DNA of 64,000 nucleotides from positions 16,981-80,980 of the forward strand of contig DAIDHN010000010.1 of the NCBI GenBank assembly GCA_027459665.1, given 5' to 3'. Of this stretch, positions 27,520 to 36,897 are shown piece by piece. Position numbers and translations under genes: made by a program. The first letter of the stretch is position 1. The number at the start of each line of letters is the position of its first letter. The notes below the pieces were generated by a model, which was not told the origin of the DNA, ran no database searches, and saw only the letters and a program-made list of their open reading frames with translations. This stretch comes from Chthonomonadaceae bacterium. Lineage in GTDB: Bacteria > Armatimonadota > Chthonomonadetes > Chthonomonadales > Chthonomonadaceae.

Positions 27520-28628
27520 TAGAGGTGCTCTGTATTCGACGGCAAAACTGGCAGGGCTGGGTAGGCAGCCCCTGCTGCCTGAACGGCATCTGGCGGCAGC
27601 TGAGTATGTGTAACAATGTGAGCCATTTTGCGCAGGCGCTGAATGTAGAATATGCGCTGGTTTGCGAGCAGCTGGTTGAAAGCATTGTCGCGCTGATATG
27701 CAGTGAGAGTTTCCCCTGTTTGCTCAACCCGAAACACCCACCAGCCTGTGTTCCAAAATACCGGTTTGCTGAGAGTATGCAGGGGGAGAGAGTAAATTAC
27801 CTTCTGCAGAGCAGCCGGCCAGTAGGTGCTGTAGAGAGTTGGCCCAATCAGGCCATCGTTTTTCTGTAGCACAGCATTCTCGTTTTGTTCTGCCAGTGTT
27901 GCCATGAGTGCAGGTGTGGCCGCCGCCTTTGCCGCCAGTTTTTTTATTCTTTGCAGAGCAGCATTCACTGAAGCGAGGGTGACTGCCCCCCCGCTGGGCG
28001 CTGCAGAAGTGTAGAGACAGCGCACAGTTATCCAGTCAGCAGGGCGAATGGGGTGTCCTATTTGACGTGCCAGGTGATTTTCATAGAGTTTTTCCACTTG
28101 CATCTGCATAGTCATGTCTGCAAGCAGGGCAGAATAGGGTACATGAAATTTAGCTATGATCTGGGCATCGGTATAGTGCCATCGGTGCTGCTTTCGTACG
28201 CTGTTAAACAGCAGGTGCACCGAGTGTTTTACTTGAGCCAGAGTGACCTGCTGGTGTTTGTTTGCGGCGGCATCTGCCACTACCTGCCGTGAGATGAGGT
28301 TTGAGAGAGAGTCTGCCCAGGGTGGAGGGCTTTTGCTGGTGATTGGAATATTATAAAGAGCAGAATAAAATGCACCGGCTGAAACAGAATAAGAGTCAGA
28401 CAGTCCGTTTTTGCCTTGATACTGCTGTACAAGCAGTGCGCCCAGCCTGCTTTGCAGGGTTGAATCTGCAAGCAGCCAGAGAAAAGTAACCTGCCTGCGT
28501 GTAATGACATGGCCGTCTACTCGCGCCATGACATCGGAAGCATGATAAGAAGCAGGCGCTGAAACAGCCTGTCGGCAGAGAACAGTCAGTAATATGAGGC
28601 TGACCGCGGTGCGGATTATGTTGCGCAA
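27519..28628 (-). CDS. Exported PpiC/SurA-type peptidyl-prolyl isomerase
   Basis: The 369-residue protein has a signal peptide (ending VSA/PAS). A SurA-N-like segment follows, starting DVMARVDGHVITRRQV. Around residues 215-325 a parvulin-like region contains LQKNDGLIGPTLYSTYWPAALQKVIYSLPLHTLSKPVFWNTGWWVFRVEQT. The pattern, a leading VNGxxIT segment, a helical core, then a parvulin domain, matches PrsA/SurA foldases that assist secreted proteins. It follows the GxGYxYP gene with five bases between and is coupled to the GDPD gene. As a neighbour of a large secreted hydrolase, it may be a dedicated foldase for it (inference). Confidence 0.82.
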   Translation of the reverse strand: MRNIIRTAVSLILLTVLCRQAVSAPASYHASDVMARVDGHVITRRQVTFLWLLADSTLQSRLGALLVQQYQGKNGLSDSYSVSAGAFYSALYNIPITSKSPPPWADSLSNLISRQVVADAAANKHQQVTLAQVKHSVHLLFNSVRKQHRWHYTDAQIIAKFHVPYSALLADMTMQMQVEKLYENHLARQIGHPIRPADWITVRCLYTSAAPSGGAVTLASVNAALQRIKKLAAKAAATPALMATLAEQNENAVLQKNDGLIGPTLYSTYWPAALQKVIYSLPLHTLSKPVFWNTGWWVFRVEQTGETLTAYQRDNAFNQLLANQRIFYIQRLRKMAHIVTHTQLPPDAVQAAGAAYPALPVLPSNTEHL

Positions 28629-28633
28629 TGGGT

Positions 28634-31579
28634 TTATTTTTCCTTTTCTACTTTAAATAGGTCTATGCTGTCTATGCGCAGCGGTACTGAGCCAAACCAG
28701 AAAAGACGTGTTTCGAGCGGTGCACCGTGTGTGGTGAAGGTTAGCGGAACCTCGATGTATTTTCCTGCAGGCAGCTGATTTGCCGACAGGGTAAGCTTTT
28801 GCAGAATATGTGTGCCCCCCTGTGAAGCAACATCGAGGGTGGCAGCGCTGCCCGTACCGATGCCAGTGCGCTCTATGCGAAACAGAGCTACATACTTACC
28901 GGGCGTGAAGCGCTGATAGGGGCCGTATATCAGGTAACTGCCAGCGGATGGTGAGGCTGTCGAATCTGGACTGCTCCAGGCATGCCTGTGAAATGCTTGT
29001 ACGTCAAACACCTCGGCGCCGGCACGGTGTGGAAGAGTTACAGCCCAAATGTGTGTTACATGAGTGACTTCCCCATGAGGCAGCGCCGCTGCGCCCCCCA
29101 GTATGCTGCCAGGATGAATGACAGTAACTATCAACTGAGATATTCGCTCTGCCCCTGCTATTTGCATTTTTGTTGTGACAGTGGAAGGGGTATGAGGCAG
29201 TCTGACAGTCAGTTTGTAACGCTGCCCTGATTGCAGAATTTTACTGTAGTGAAGTGTTTTTCCTGCTAATGAGACAGAGAGCCTCAGCCTGTGTGCAGAT
29301 TGCGTGGTGTTTTGCGCCCAGAGCGAAAAACTTAGGGGCTGCTTGGCAATTGCATAGAGCCTGTGAGGCAGATGAGTGAATAAACGATGCAGACGCAGAT
29401 ATTGGCTGTACAGCGCTGTAAGCTGATCGGGGCGTACTGCCACATATTCCTTTCCCAGTTTCTGCATGACCTGGCGTAAAATGGAGAGCCGAGTGAACCA
29501 GTTGAGTGCAAACAGATGCAGGAAGGCTGGAGTGGTGTTGGGTGTTATGCTGCGAATTTGCTGAACCAGGCTGTCTACCTGCTGTGCAGGGGAGGCATTT
29601 TCCTGCCAGCTGGTAACAGCGTGAAAGACAGGCACATTGCGCCTTACCGGATAGGTAGTGTTTTTATATGTGGTGAGCCTGGCAGCGCCATAGTCTGGAA
29701 ACAGCGCCTTGAGCGTTGGGATGGCAGTGACGAAATCGTTGAAGAGTTTGCGCCGGGTTATGTTCATCAGCCAGGCATCCTGCAGGTCCATACGTTGATA
29801 GCCCAGCCGGGTCTGGTTGAGAAATCCTTTCCAAACCTCCTCGCGGTAGGATGAGCGGAACCTGGTTCCATAGTAATCTGGGTAGGTATACCCTACGCCC
29901 GATACAGCGCCTACAAATTGATCGAGCGGCGTAGCAGTTTGATAATAATAGCTGACTATATCTGGTATGAGGAGAGCGGCAGAGGGTGACACAGACCAGC
30001 CGATAGGGATAGTGCCGCGCAGAGGGTTTTGCCAGAACTGTGGAAAATTGCCATTGGTTAGTACTGGCAGGTTGTCTCCATCTGACATAATCCACGCAAC
30101 ATAAATTTTGTTATACTGCAGGGGCGGCGGGGCAGGATGTGCCTGATGAAATGGCGCCACACGAATACCGGAATGAACACTGAGGTTGGGGCAGTTGGTG
30201 CTGCCTACCAGGTATTTGCCGTATTCAGCAAACAGGGTTACTCCCGGCCCTTCTCCTATTCCTACGTCTTTTCCATCATAGGGGTAACTGATCACCGGTA
30301 TATTTGCAGGCATTTTTCCCAGGAGTTTTTCCATAAGATTCAACTCTGCCTGGGGGTTGCTGCCGGGCTGCACACCATCAAGAGGGCCTGAAAGCCAGAA
30401 AAGAAACACTTTCTTTTCCACCAGGTAGTCCCTGAGATTCAGCTGGTCTGGGGCCGTGCATGCAATTACCCTGTGGCTCAGTTTTGGCCAAAGAGTTTGC
30501 CAGGCCCAAAGAGTAGCCTGTACGCTGGTATGCCATCTGTGGCGCAGGTCTGCAACCACAGTGAGGTGCATTTGATGCGCCAGCTGCGGGCCGGCCACCA
30601 GTGCGTTTTTTACAGAAGCAAGCATAGTGGCAGTATTGATGGTGGCAGGCAGGTTTGGGTCGAAAACCACTGCTCCATGGTAAGAACCTGCATATTGTTT
30701 CAGAAGTGCAGCCGGGGAGCAAATACGGTAGCCCCGTATCCATTTCTTTTTTACCATCCAGTGCAGCCACTGAATATCGGTGGGATCGAAAATTGAGTAG
30801 ATACGCGGCTGTTTTCTATTCACCAGCCCTTCCAGGCTAAGCAGAAGCAGTCGTTTTTCTGGTCCTACCTGTCTCATATCCAGAACCTGCAGCGTAGCGG
30901 CAGGGGGATTGGAGCGCGGGAATAGATCATCGTACCGCATGTGAATGAGGGTAGGGCGTAGGCTGCTGGGGCTGTTTGATTCGGTGGGCTGCGGCGCACG
31001 GTTTGAAAGTGGGAAACTGGCAGCGCCTGTGAGGCGGTAAAGCAGCACATTGTCTATGCGAAGAGGGGTATAGCCCGGCCAGCTGAGCCTTACTTCCAGT
31101 TTTCCGCCCTGGTAACTGAAGGCGAGCGGAATTTCTGAATATCTGCCGGGAGGAACTTGTGAAAGTGTTATTGTTTCAGAGTTGAGGGGATTGCTGCCGT
31201 AATCAGTAGCCGCATCCAGTTCTGCCAGCTGGGGCATATCGGATGTCCCCATTGGCTTTATGCGGTAAAAGGCAATGTATTCTCCCGGCGCTATCTGTGC
31301 GTATGGACCGAAGAGAGCATCTTGAAAAGGTGTATCTCCCTTTGCCACTTGCCAGGCTTTTCCGTGCGATGCCTGTGCATCTGCAACCGCTTTGCCTATG
31401 ATGTGGCTTTGCGGCCCACCTGCTGCCTGCCAGTTTGCTGCCAGAGTATAGGCTGCAGAGGGCAGTTTGAAGCTGACCGGCACCTGTCTGAGAAGAGAAG
31501 CCGGCAAGCCAGTTTGTGCGCAAGCTGGAATCGAAAGGGCAATGAGCAGCCCTGCAGAAAGCCAGTTAAGCGATTTCAT
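28634..31579 (-). CDS. Large secreted GxGYxYP-family putative glycoside hydrolase with duplicated flanking domains
   Basis: The 981-residue protein has a signal peptide (ending ACA/QTGL). A central barrel-like domain contains GVGYTYPDYYG, the family's namesake motif, after the approach YVAWIMSDGDNLPV. This pattern defines the GxGYxYP putative glycoside hydrolases. On either side lies a copy of a beta-sandwich-like domain. Both copies share FGPY/YGPY, PGEYIAF/PGKYVAL, PLAFSYQGG/PLTFTTHGA, RLSWPGYTPLRID/RLFWFGSVPLRID and a closing L-Y/L-F. They probably bind carbohydrate. The activity of the family is not experimentally settled to my knowledge. It is the third gene of the GH29-xylB-GxGYxYP-PpiC-GDPD run. 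Confidence 0.85.
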   Translation of the reverse strand: MKSLNWLSAGLLIALSIPACAQTGLPASLLRQVPVSFKLPSAAYTLAANWQAAGGPQSHIIGKAVADAQASHGKAWQVAKGDTPFQDALFGPYAQIAPGEYIAFYRIKPMGTSDMPQLAELDAATDYGSNPLNSETITLSQVPPGRYSEIPLAFSYQGGKLEVRLSWPGYTPLRIDNVLLYRLTGAASFPLSNRAPQPTESNSPSSLRPTLIHMRYDDLFPRSNPPAATLQVLDMRQVGPEKRLLLLSLEGLVNRKQPRIYSIFDPTDIQWLHWMVKKKWIRGYRICSPAALLKQYAGSYHGAVVFDPNLPATINTATMLASVKNALVAGPQLAHQMHLTVVADLRHRWHTSVQATLWAWQTLWPKLSHRVIACTAPDQLNLRDYLVEKKVFLFWLSGPLDGVQPGSNPQAELNLMEKLLGKMPANIPVISYPYDGKDVGIGEGPGVTLFAEYGKYLVGSTNCPNLSVHSGIRVAPFHQAHPAPPPLQYNKIYVAWIMSDGDNLPVLTNGNFPQFWQNPLRGTIPIGWSVSPSAALLIPDIVSYYYQTATPLDQFVGAVSGVGYTYPDYYGTRFRSSYREEVWKGFLNQTRLGYQRMDLQDAWLMNITRRKLFNDFVTAIPTLKALFPDYGAARLTTYKNTTYPVRRNVPVFHAVTSWQENASPAQQVDSLVQQIRSITPNTTPAFLHLFALNWFTRLSILRQVMQKLGKEYVAVRPDQLTALYSQYLRLHRLFTHLPHRLYAIAKQPLSFSLWAQNTTQSAHRLRLSVSLAGKTLHYSKILQSGQRYKLTVRLPHTPSTVTTKMQIAGAERISQLIVTVIHPGSILGGAAALPHGEVTHVTHIWAVTLPHRAGAEVFDVQAFHRHAWSSPDSTASPSAGSYLIYGPYQRFTPGKYVALFRIERTGIGTGSAATLDVASQGGTHILQKLTLSANQLPAGKYIEVPLTFTTHGAPLETRLFWFGSVPLRIDSIDLFKVEKEK

Positions 31580-31600
31580 ACATACCTCCTGCGGCCTCTG

Positions 31601-33133
31601 CTAGATATCTGCTACCGCATCGAAGTCTTCTTTAAGGTGTTGATAGAGTGTTTTATACAGGCCGTACTGGCGTGTGTACGCGGCATGGCTGAGATTGCAT
31701 GGCAGGAGGGTGTCGGTGATCTGAATGGCAGCATTGCAAGCTTCTGCAACCGTTGCGTAGAGACCGGTTCCCACACCAGCAAGCAGCGCCACCCCCAGAG
31801 CAGGGCCTTCATCCACATTGATGACCGAATGAGCGTGCCCTGTTACATCAGAGAGAATCTGCCTCCATATTTTGCTCCGTCCTCCTCCGCCAGAGGTGCG
31901 AACCTGTGTGATGGGCACCTTCATTTCGGTGAGAATCTCAAACGAGTCGCGCAGGCCGTATGCTACTCCCTCCAGCACAGCCCTGGCAGTATGAGATCGG
32001 TTAGTGCGGCGTGTTATGCCAAACAGCACACCACGTGCATTCGGGTTGGGATAAGGCGTGCGTTCGCCTGTAAGATAAGGCAGCAGAATCATGCCTTCGC
32101 AGCATTCGGGCGCTTGTGCCGCCTCGGCACAGATAAGCTCATAGGGGTCTTTTCCCAGCGAAGGAGCAATCGCTTTCTCCATTTGGCAGAAAGTATCACG
32201 GTACCACTGCAGCGTTCCTCCTGCAGAAAGCATCACCCCCATGAGGTGCCATGCTCCCGGCACAGCATGGCAAAAGGTATGCAGCCGCAGCTGCGGGTCT
32301 ACTACAGGTTCTGCGCTGTATGCGAACACTACGCCTGAAGTGCCGACCGTACTCGAAACCACTCCTGGTTCTACAATGCCGTTTCCAACCGCTCCTGCCG
32401 CTTGGTCTCCCCCTCCGCCAGCCACTGGCGTACCCGGGTGCAGACCGGTGAGCGCTGCCGCCTGTTCAGAAATTCGCCCGCTAATCTCCGGCGACTCGTA
32501 GCAGGCAGGCATCCACTGGAGGGGTACGCCGATGGCATGCAGCATTTCTTCAGACCACCTGCGTTTTTTTACATCAAACAAGGCAGTGCCCGATGCATCG
32601 GAGACTTCTGTAGCAAACTCGCCAGTAAGTTTGTAGCGAATGTAGTCTTTGGGAAGCAGTACTTTTTTCACACGAGCATAATGGTGCGGTTCATGGTTGC
32701 GCAGCCACACAATCTTGCCAGCCGTAAAACCCGTGAGTACTGGGTTGGAGATGTAGTTCACTACATTTTCCGCGCCTACCGTGCTGGTGATCCATTTGCA
32801 TTCCTCTGCGGTGCGCTGGTCGTTCCAAAGAAGTGCGCGACGTATTACCCTGTTGTTTTCGTCTAAAAACACCGACCCGTGCATCTGACCAGAAAGGCCG
32901 ATTCCCACTATGTGCTGAGGCGGGACTTCGCTTTGCTGCAGCACGCTTTGCACAGTAGCACACACTGCCTGCCACCAGTCGTCAGGTTCCTGCTCACTCC
33001 ATTGAGCCTGCGGAGTATAGAGCGGATACTCTGCTGTGGCTCTGGCAAGCACCCTGCCTACCGGGTCTATGAGAATGGTTTTTGTGCCGCTGGTGCCTAT
33101 GTCAATGCCCAGCAGGCAGGAGGTAGTGGTCAT
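31601..33133 (-). CDS. xylB: Xylulokinase (FGGY family)
   Basis: The 510-residue FGGY-family kinase starts LLGIDIGTSGTKTILID, the ATP/phosphate loop, and includes GQMHGSVFLDENN with the xylulose-site Met-His pair and WNDQRT. The C-terminal ATPase segments are present (TSGGGGRSKIWRQILSD, NVDEGPALGVALLAG). XylB phosphorylates D-xylulose, leading xylose into the pentose phosphate pathway. Because a fucosidase gene lies immediately upstream, an L-fuculokinase-like role is a lesser alternative, but the GQMHG motif favours xylulokinase. ATG 33133 follows AAAGAGAG; the longer frame to 33199 is rejected because it precedes the family N-terminus. It is 21 bases from the GxGYxYP gene. Confidence 0.92.
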   Translation of the reverse strand: MTTTSCLLGIDIGTSGTKTILIDPVGRVLARATAEYPLYTPQAQWSEQEPDDWWQAVCATVQSVLQQSEVPPQHIVGIGLSGQMHGSVFLDENNRVIRRALLWNDQRTAEECKWITSTVGAENVVNYISNPVLTGFTAGKIVWLRNHEPHHYARVKKVLLPKDYIRYKLTGEFATEVSDASGTALFDVKKRRWSEEMLHAIGVPLQWMPACYESPEISGRISEQAAALTGLHPGTPVAGGGGDQAAGAVGNGIVEPGVVSSTVGTSGVVFAYSAEPVVDPQLRLHTFCHAVPGAWHLMGVMLSAGGTLQWYRDTFCQMEKAIAPSLGKDPYELICAEAAQAPECCEGMILLPYLTGERTPYPNPNARGVLFGITRRTNRSHTARAVLEGVAYGLRDSFEILTEMKVPITQVRTSGGGGRSKIWRQILSDVTGHAHSVINVDEGPALGVALLAGVGTGLYATVAEACNAAIQITDTLLPCNLSHAAYTRQYGLYKTLYQHLKEDFDAVADI

Positions 33134-33228
33134 GATTTCTCTCTTTAAGTCTGTGTAAAACAGTGGGATGTTATGGCTTGCTATTCGCCTTTGGCACACT
33201 GTATTCCTGCTTTTTGCTTTTACAGCAG

Positions 33229-33256
33229 CCCAGAGCCTGCGGCAGGACAGGCTGGG
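33229..33256 (-). terminator. Imperfect hairpin between the GH29 gene and xylB
   Basis: CCCAG at 33229 pairs with CTGGG at 33252, and an inner CCTG/CAGG stem lies within. It sits just past the leftward GH29 stop. There is no clear U-run after it, so it may only attenuate transcription into xylB. Confidence 0.3.
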
Positions 33257-33261
33257 AAGAA

Positions 33262-34560
33262 CTACTTTATAAACAATTCAATTACTGGGATAGCAGCTTC
33301 AGGTTTGCGGATGGGCAGGTGCAGGGTTAGCAGTGTTTTCCCGCGTTCTGCAGGCTGCATGGCGCCGTAGCTCTCTTCGGGTATTCTGTCCATCATGCGT
33401 ACTTCAGAGGCATCGTTGAGAAGCTGTGCGTATTCCACCTTTCCGCCAAACCCATCCAGGTGAAGATGCTGAAATGGCCATGCAAGCACATGCACATACA
33501 TTCGGCGCGTAACCGGGTTCCAGGTGAGCCTGCAGTCCTGCGGGCATTGGAATTCCGGCGGGGCTTGTGTACAGCCGTAAATTGACCTAGAATGCAGCCG
33601 CATCCATTCCCCTATCCCCTTCAGACGCTGAAGGGCACGCTGGTCAAATTCGCCTCGGCCAGTTGGCCCTACGTTGAGCAGCAGGTTGCCTCCCTTGCTA
33701 ACGCTGTCTATGAGCATGAGCAGCAGCATTTCAACGCTTTTCCAGCTTTGCTCATCTCGGTGGTATCCCCATGAACCGCTGAAGGTTTGACATGCTTCCC
33801 ACACGACAGGCTTGCCATTTACATGCACCCATCCGCGCGGCTGGTACTGTTCGGGGGTTTTTACATCCTGGTCGATGTTCAGCCGGTCATTGAGAATGAT
33901 GTTTGGCTGCAGCGATCGTATAAGCTTTATCAGCTCCTCGCTGCGCCATGCTTCCCTGCTCTTGCCTTCGAAGCGGTCGGTTTTGCCCACCGAGAAATCG
34001 TACCAGAGAATATCTACCTGCCCAAACTGCGTGAGCAGTTCCCTGGTTTGGCCATGAAGGTAGTCTGTGTAGAGGCTGAGATTACGTTCGGCATCCTTGG
34101 CCGCGTATTCGCTGTTGTCACGCATGGGGTGGTGTGCATCTACTGTGTAGTGGGGGTGGTGCCAGTCGAGCAGTGAGTGATAGAAGCCAATGCGCAGCCC
34201 ATTCTCTCGAAAGGCATCGACCATGGGGTGCAGCAGATCGCGTTTAGCAGGGGTGTTGGTGGCCTTGTAGTGAGTAAGCTTCGTATCCCAGAGGCAGAAG
34301 CCCTCGTGGTGTTTGGTTGTTACCACAAAGTATTTCATGCCTGCATTTGCAGCAGCTTTTGCCCAGAGTTCGGGCTGATAGAGATCGGGGTCGAAGTGTT
34401 TGAAATACTTCTCGTACTCTTCGGTACTAATGCGTTCGTTGCTTTTTACCCATTCATGTCTGGCAGGCAGGGCATAAAGGCCCCAGTGAATAAACATGCC
34501 AAATCGGTCTTGTACAAACCAACTGGTATCGCCATCTGTGCGTTCCGGCTGCAGTGTCAT
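33262..34560 (-). CDS. GH29 alpha-L-fucosidase (cytoplasmic)
   Basis: The 432-residue protein lacks a signal peptide. It starts with the GH29 pattern WFVQDRFGMFIHWGLYALPARHEWV, then AGMKYFVVTTKHHEGFCLWDT, IGFYHSLLDWHHP, and VDILWYDFSVG with the Asp nucleophile. The C-terminal part includes LLLNVGPTGRGEFD, also typical of the family. It releases alpha-linked L-fucose from oligosaccharides, presumably inside the cell after uptake. It is shorter than the exported GH29 enzyme at 12 kb and lacks its C-terminal module. The following leftward genes (xylB onward, 128 bases away) may be co-transcribed. Confidence 0.92.
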   Translation of the reverse strand: MTLQPERTDGDTSWFVQDRFGMFIHWGLYALPARHEWVKSNERISTEEYEKYFKHFDPDLYQPELWAKAAANAGMKYFVVTTKHHEGFCLWDTKLTHYKATNTPAKRDLLHPMVDAFRENGLRIGFYHSLLDWHHPHYTVDAHHPMRDNSEYAAKDAERNLSLYTDYLHGQTRELLTQFGQVDILWYDFSVGKTDRFEGKSREAWRSEELIKLIRSLQPNIILNDRLNIDQDVKTPEQYQPRGWVHVNGKPVVWEACQTFSGSWGYHRDEQSWKSVEMLLLMLIDSVSKGGNLLLNVGPTGRGEFDQRALQRLKGIGEWMRLHSRSIYGCTQAPPEFQCPQDCRLTWNPVTRRMYVHVLAWPFQHLHLDGFGGKVEYAQLLNDASEVRMMDRIPEESYGAMQPAERGKTLLTLHLPIRKPEAAIPVIELFIK

Positions 34561-34674
34561 AGTATTCTCCTTGACGGCAAATGTATGCCAGGCACTTTTT
34601 CTACATGTGAAGCATTGCTTCCTGCACAGAAGAAGCGTAGTGACATTTAACCCGGCAAAAAATATGAAACCAGT

Positions 34675-34688
34675 GAAACCATCGTTTC
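34675..34688. promoter_or_regulatory. 14-base palindrome GAAAC-N4-GTTTC, possible operator
   Basis: The sequence GAAACCATCGTTTC in the divergent region between the GH29 gene (leftward) and the membrane-protein gene at 34742 is a GAAAC/GTTTC inverted repeat with a four-base centre. LacI-type regulators often bind palindromes of this size. Binding is inference from shape only. Confidence 0.35.
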
Positions 34689-34741
34689 GTAGAGCGGTTA
34701 AAGCTTACTGTGAATACAAAAATATTAGGTAGGAGAAAGCC

Positions 34742-35260
34742 ATGACACTGGCACAGGTACAGGCCGCAGTGGCCGTTTTTGTCACCCTTATAGCCCTGCT
34801 TACAGGGCTGTTAACTTCTGTTTCGCTGATGCTGCCAGGCACTACCAACCGTGCAGCGAATACACTGGAGAACTCTATCTGGAAATGCATTGGGCTTGGT
34901 TTGCTGATGCTGATTCCCATGGTAGCGGGCATTGTTCTCATTCGTGTGCCTAATCCTGTTGTAAAACTGGGAGGCGTACTGATTTTGCTTGCCCTCAGCG
35001 GGCTTGCCGTGACTGGCGGTGCAGGTCTGGCGCACCAGATGGGTAAAAGAGTTGGAGAGTTGTCGGGTGCGCGCACTTCCTTTGGGTCGCTGGTGCGCGG
35101 ATGCCTCTGCTTTGCGCTGGGCGCTCTGTTTCCTTTTGTGGGCTGGTATCTTATTGCACCCATTGCTCTGCTAAGCTGCATGGGCGCCGGCGTGCTGGCA
35201 ATTCGCCCAGCAGCAGGGGTGCAAGCTCCTCCGGTTACCGCAGGACAGGGAGCATTCTGA
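34742..35260 (+). CDS. Small integral membrane protein, unknown function
   Basis: The 172-residue protein has four predicted membrane helices: VAVFVTLIALLTGLLTSVSLML, GLGLLMLIPMVAGIVLIRV, VLILLALSGLAVTGGAGLA and LCFALGALFPFVGWYLIAPIALL. A short alanine/proline-rich tail follows. I do not recognise the family. GGAG precedes the ATG. The stop is one base from the start of the DUF1800 gene, so the two are almost certainly co-translated, and this protein may anchor or assist the DUF1800 protein. Loops are short and carry no catalytic-looking motif. Confidence 0.78.
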   Translation: MTLAQVQAAVAVFVTLIALLTGLLTSVSLMLPGTTNRAANTLENSIWKCIGLGLLMLIPMVAGIVLIRVPNPVVKLGGVLILLALSGLAVTGGAGLAHQMGKRVGELSGARTSFGSLVRGCLCFALGALFPFVGWYLIAPIALLSCMGAGVLAIRPAAGVQAPPVTAGQGAF

Positions 35261-35261
35261 G

Positions 35262-36788
35262 ATGGAAGAGAGGGCAGTGCATTCGCGCCGTGCTTTGGCC
35301 CTGGCTGCAGCAGGGGCCGCTGCATTGGCCGGCTGCGGCATTCGGGCAAAGTTTCGCAGCCTCACCGGGCCGGATACTGCCCTCTGGCAGACTCCGCCTG
35401 CCAGCCCTGCAGCGCTGCATGTGTTGAACAGGGTGGGGTACGGCGCTTGGCCGGGCGATCTGCAGCGAGTGGAACGCATGGGGATACGTGCGTGGATTGA
35501 AGAGCAGATTGCAGACAGCATGCCCGAAGACCCTGCCGTGGCATGGCGCGTGAACGGGCTGGATGTGCTGCAGGATACACAGGACGCACCGGATCTGCTG
35601 GCAAGCCTTTCAGATGACCAGCTGCTGGAAGAGACCCAGAAAGCTGCGTTGCTGAGGGCGGTGTACAGCCGTCATCAGCTTCGTGAGCAGATGGCAGACT
35701 TCTGGACCAATCACTTCAACATTTATGCACTGAAAAACAGGGGACGAGAACGTATTCCGGTAGAAACAGAACGCGCCCTGCGCCCTCACCTGCTTGGTAA
35801 GTTCAGGCATCTTCTCACTGCAGTCGCTCACAGCGGCGCCATGCTTTCTTACCTTGACAGCAACCAGAATCGCTATGGCCCTCACGATCGTGTGAACGAA
35901 AATTATGGGCGCGAATTAATGGAACTGCATACTGTGGGTGTGCATGCCGGGTATACCCAGCAGGATGTGCATGAAGTTGCCCGTTGTTTTTCGGGCTGGG
36001 GAGTAGGGGAAAGCTGGCGGCCGGGAGAGTTTGAATTCCATACTGACTGGCACGACCCAGGGGCAAAGTACATTCCATTTCTGCATCTTTCCCTGCCTCC
36101 AAACGGCGGTGAGAGTGACGGGCAGAGAGTGCTGAATGCGCTAGCGGCTCACCCCGCTACGGCAAACCGTTTGGCTCGCCAGTTGTGTCAACGTTTTCTT
36201 GGCCATGCCCCCCGTGCGGTGGTTGAGAAGGCGGCTGAGGCTTATTTGCAGCAGGATACCAGCATTCGAGCTTTGCTGCGGCCAATTCTGCTGGAAGCTC
36301 TGCCCGATGCAGGCAACTGCCGCCCTCTGTTCAAGCGGCCCTTCGCTCTGGTGGTTTCCTCGCTCAGAGCGCTTGCTGCCGATACAGATGGGGGCAGTGC
36401 GCTGCAGAAGCACCTTGAGCAGATGGGGCAGCCGCTCTATCAGTGGCCCATGCCAGACGGTTTTCCGGTGCAGGCAGCTGCGTGGCAGAGTGCTTTGCTT
36501 CCGCGCTGGAATTTTGGAATTGCGCTGGTATCTGGCGCTATACCTGGAACCACGGTATCGCTAGAATCTCCACTTCGCATGGAACATGCCTCGGATGATG
36601 CCGCCAGCGTAGATGTACTGACAGGAGTTGTGCTGGGGAGGAACGCGGAAGCCAGCGACTTGCAGCCTTTGCGCCAGCGGCTGCTGCAGCATTTACAGGC
36701 AGCACGCAGCATAGGAGTGCCAGATTCTGAACGCATAGCAGAAATAACAGGGCTATTGCTTTGCTCGCCAGAGTTTCAGTGGCGCTGA
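35262..36788 (+). CDS. DUF1800 family lipoprotein
   Basis: The 508-residue protein has a twin-arginine-like leader (SRRALALAAAGAAALAGC) whose LAGC lipobox predicts lipidation at Cys25. The DUF1800 body is clear: HVLNRVGYGAWPGDLQRVERMGIRAWIEEQI, REQMADFWTNHFNIY, and NYGRELMELHTVGVHAGYTQQDVHEVARCFSGW. The function of DUF1800 is not established. Its genes usually stand beside a DUF1501 (sulfatase-like) gene, but none is present in the window; the next gene is a TIM-barrel epimerase 109 bases on. It follows the small membrane protein gene by one base. Confidence 0.9.
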   Translation: MEERAVHSRRALALAAAGAAALAGCGIRAKFRSLTGPDTALWQTPPASPAALHVLNRVGYGAWPGDLQRVERMGIRAWIEEQIADSMPEDPAVAWRVNGLDVLQDTQDAPDLLASLSDDQLLEETQKAALLRAVYSRHQLREQMADFWTNHFNIYALKNRGRERIPVETERALRPHLLGKFRHLLTAVAHSGAMLSYLDSNQNRYGPHDRVNENYGRELMELHTVGVHAGYTQQDVHEVARCFSGWGVGESWRPGEFEFHTDWHDPGAKYIPFLHLSLPPNGGESDGQRVLNALAAHPATANRLARQLCQRFLGHAPRAVVEKAAEAYLQQDTSIRALLRPILLEALPDAGNCRPLFKRPFALVVSSLRALAADTDGGSALQKHLEQMGQPLYQWPMPDGFPVQAAAWQSALLPRWNFGIALVSGAIPGTTVSLESPLRMEHASDDAASVDVLTGVVLGRNAEASDLQPLRQRLLQHLQAARSIGVPDSERIAEITGLLLCSPEFQWR

Positions 36789-36897
36789 CTATGCTGTACT
36801 GCACAGCATCATTGCAGCTTGAATGAAGTGTGATGTTTATCTGTGAGAACACGAGGGTAGAATAACAGGAACTATTTGCTTGACAAAGGACCTTGGC

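Noticed and set aside
36791..36809. 7-bp hairpin after the DUF1800 gene as a terminator
   Set aside because: The stem ATGCTGT/ACAGCAT is short and no U-run follows, so the evidence is too thin.
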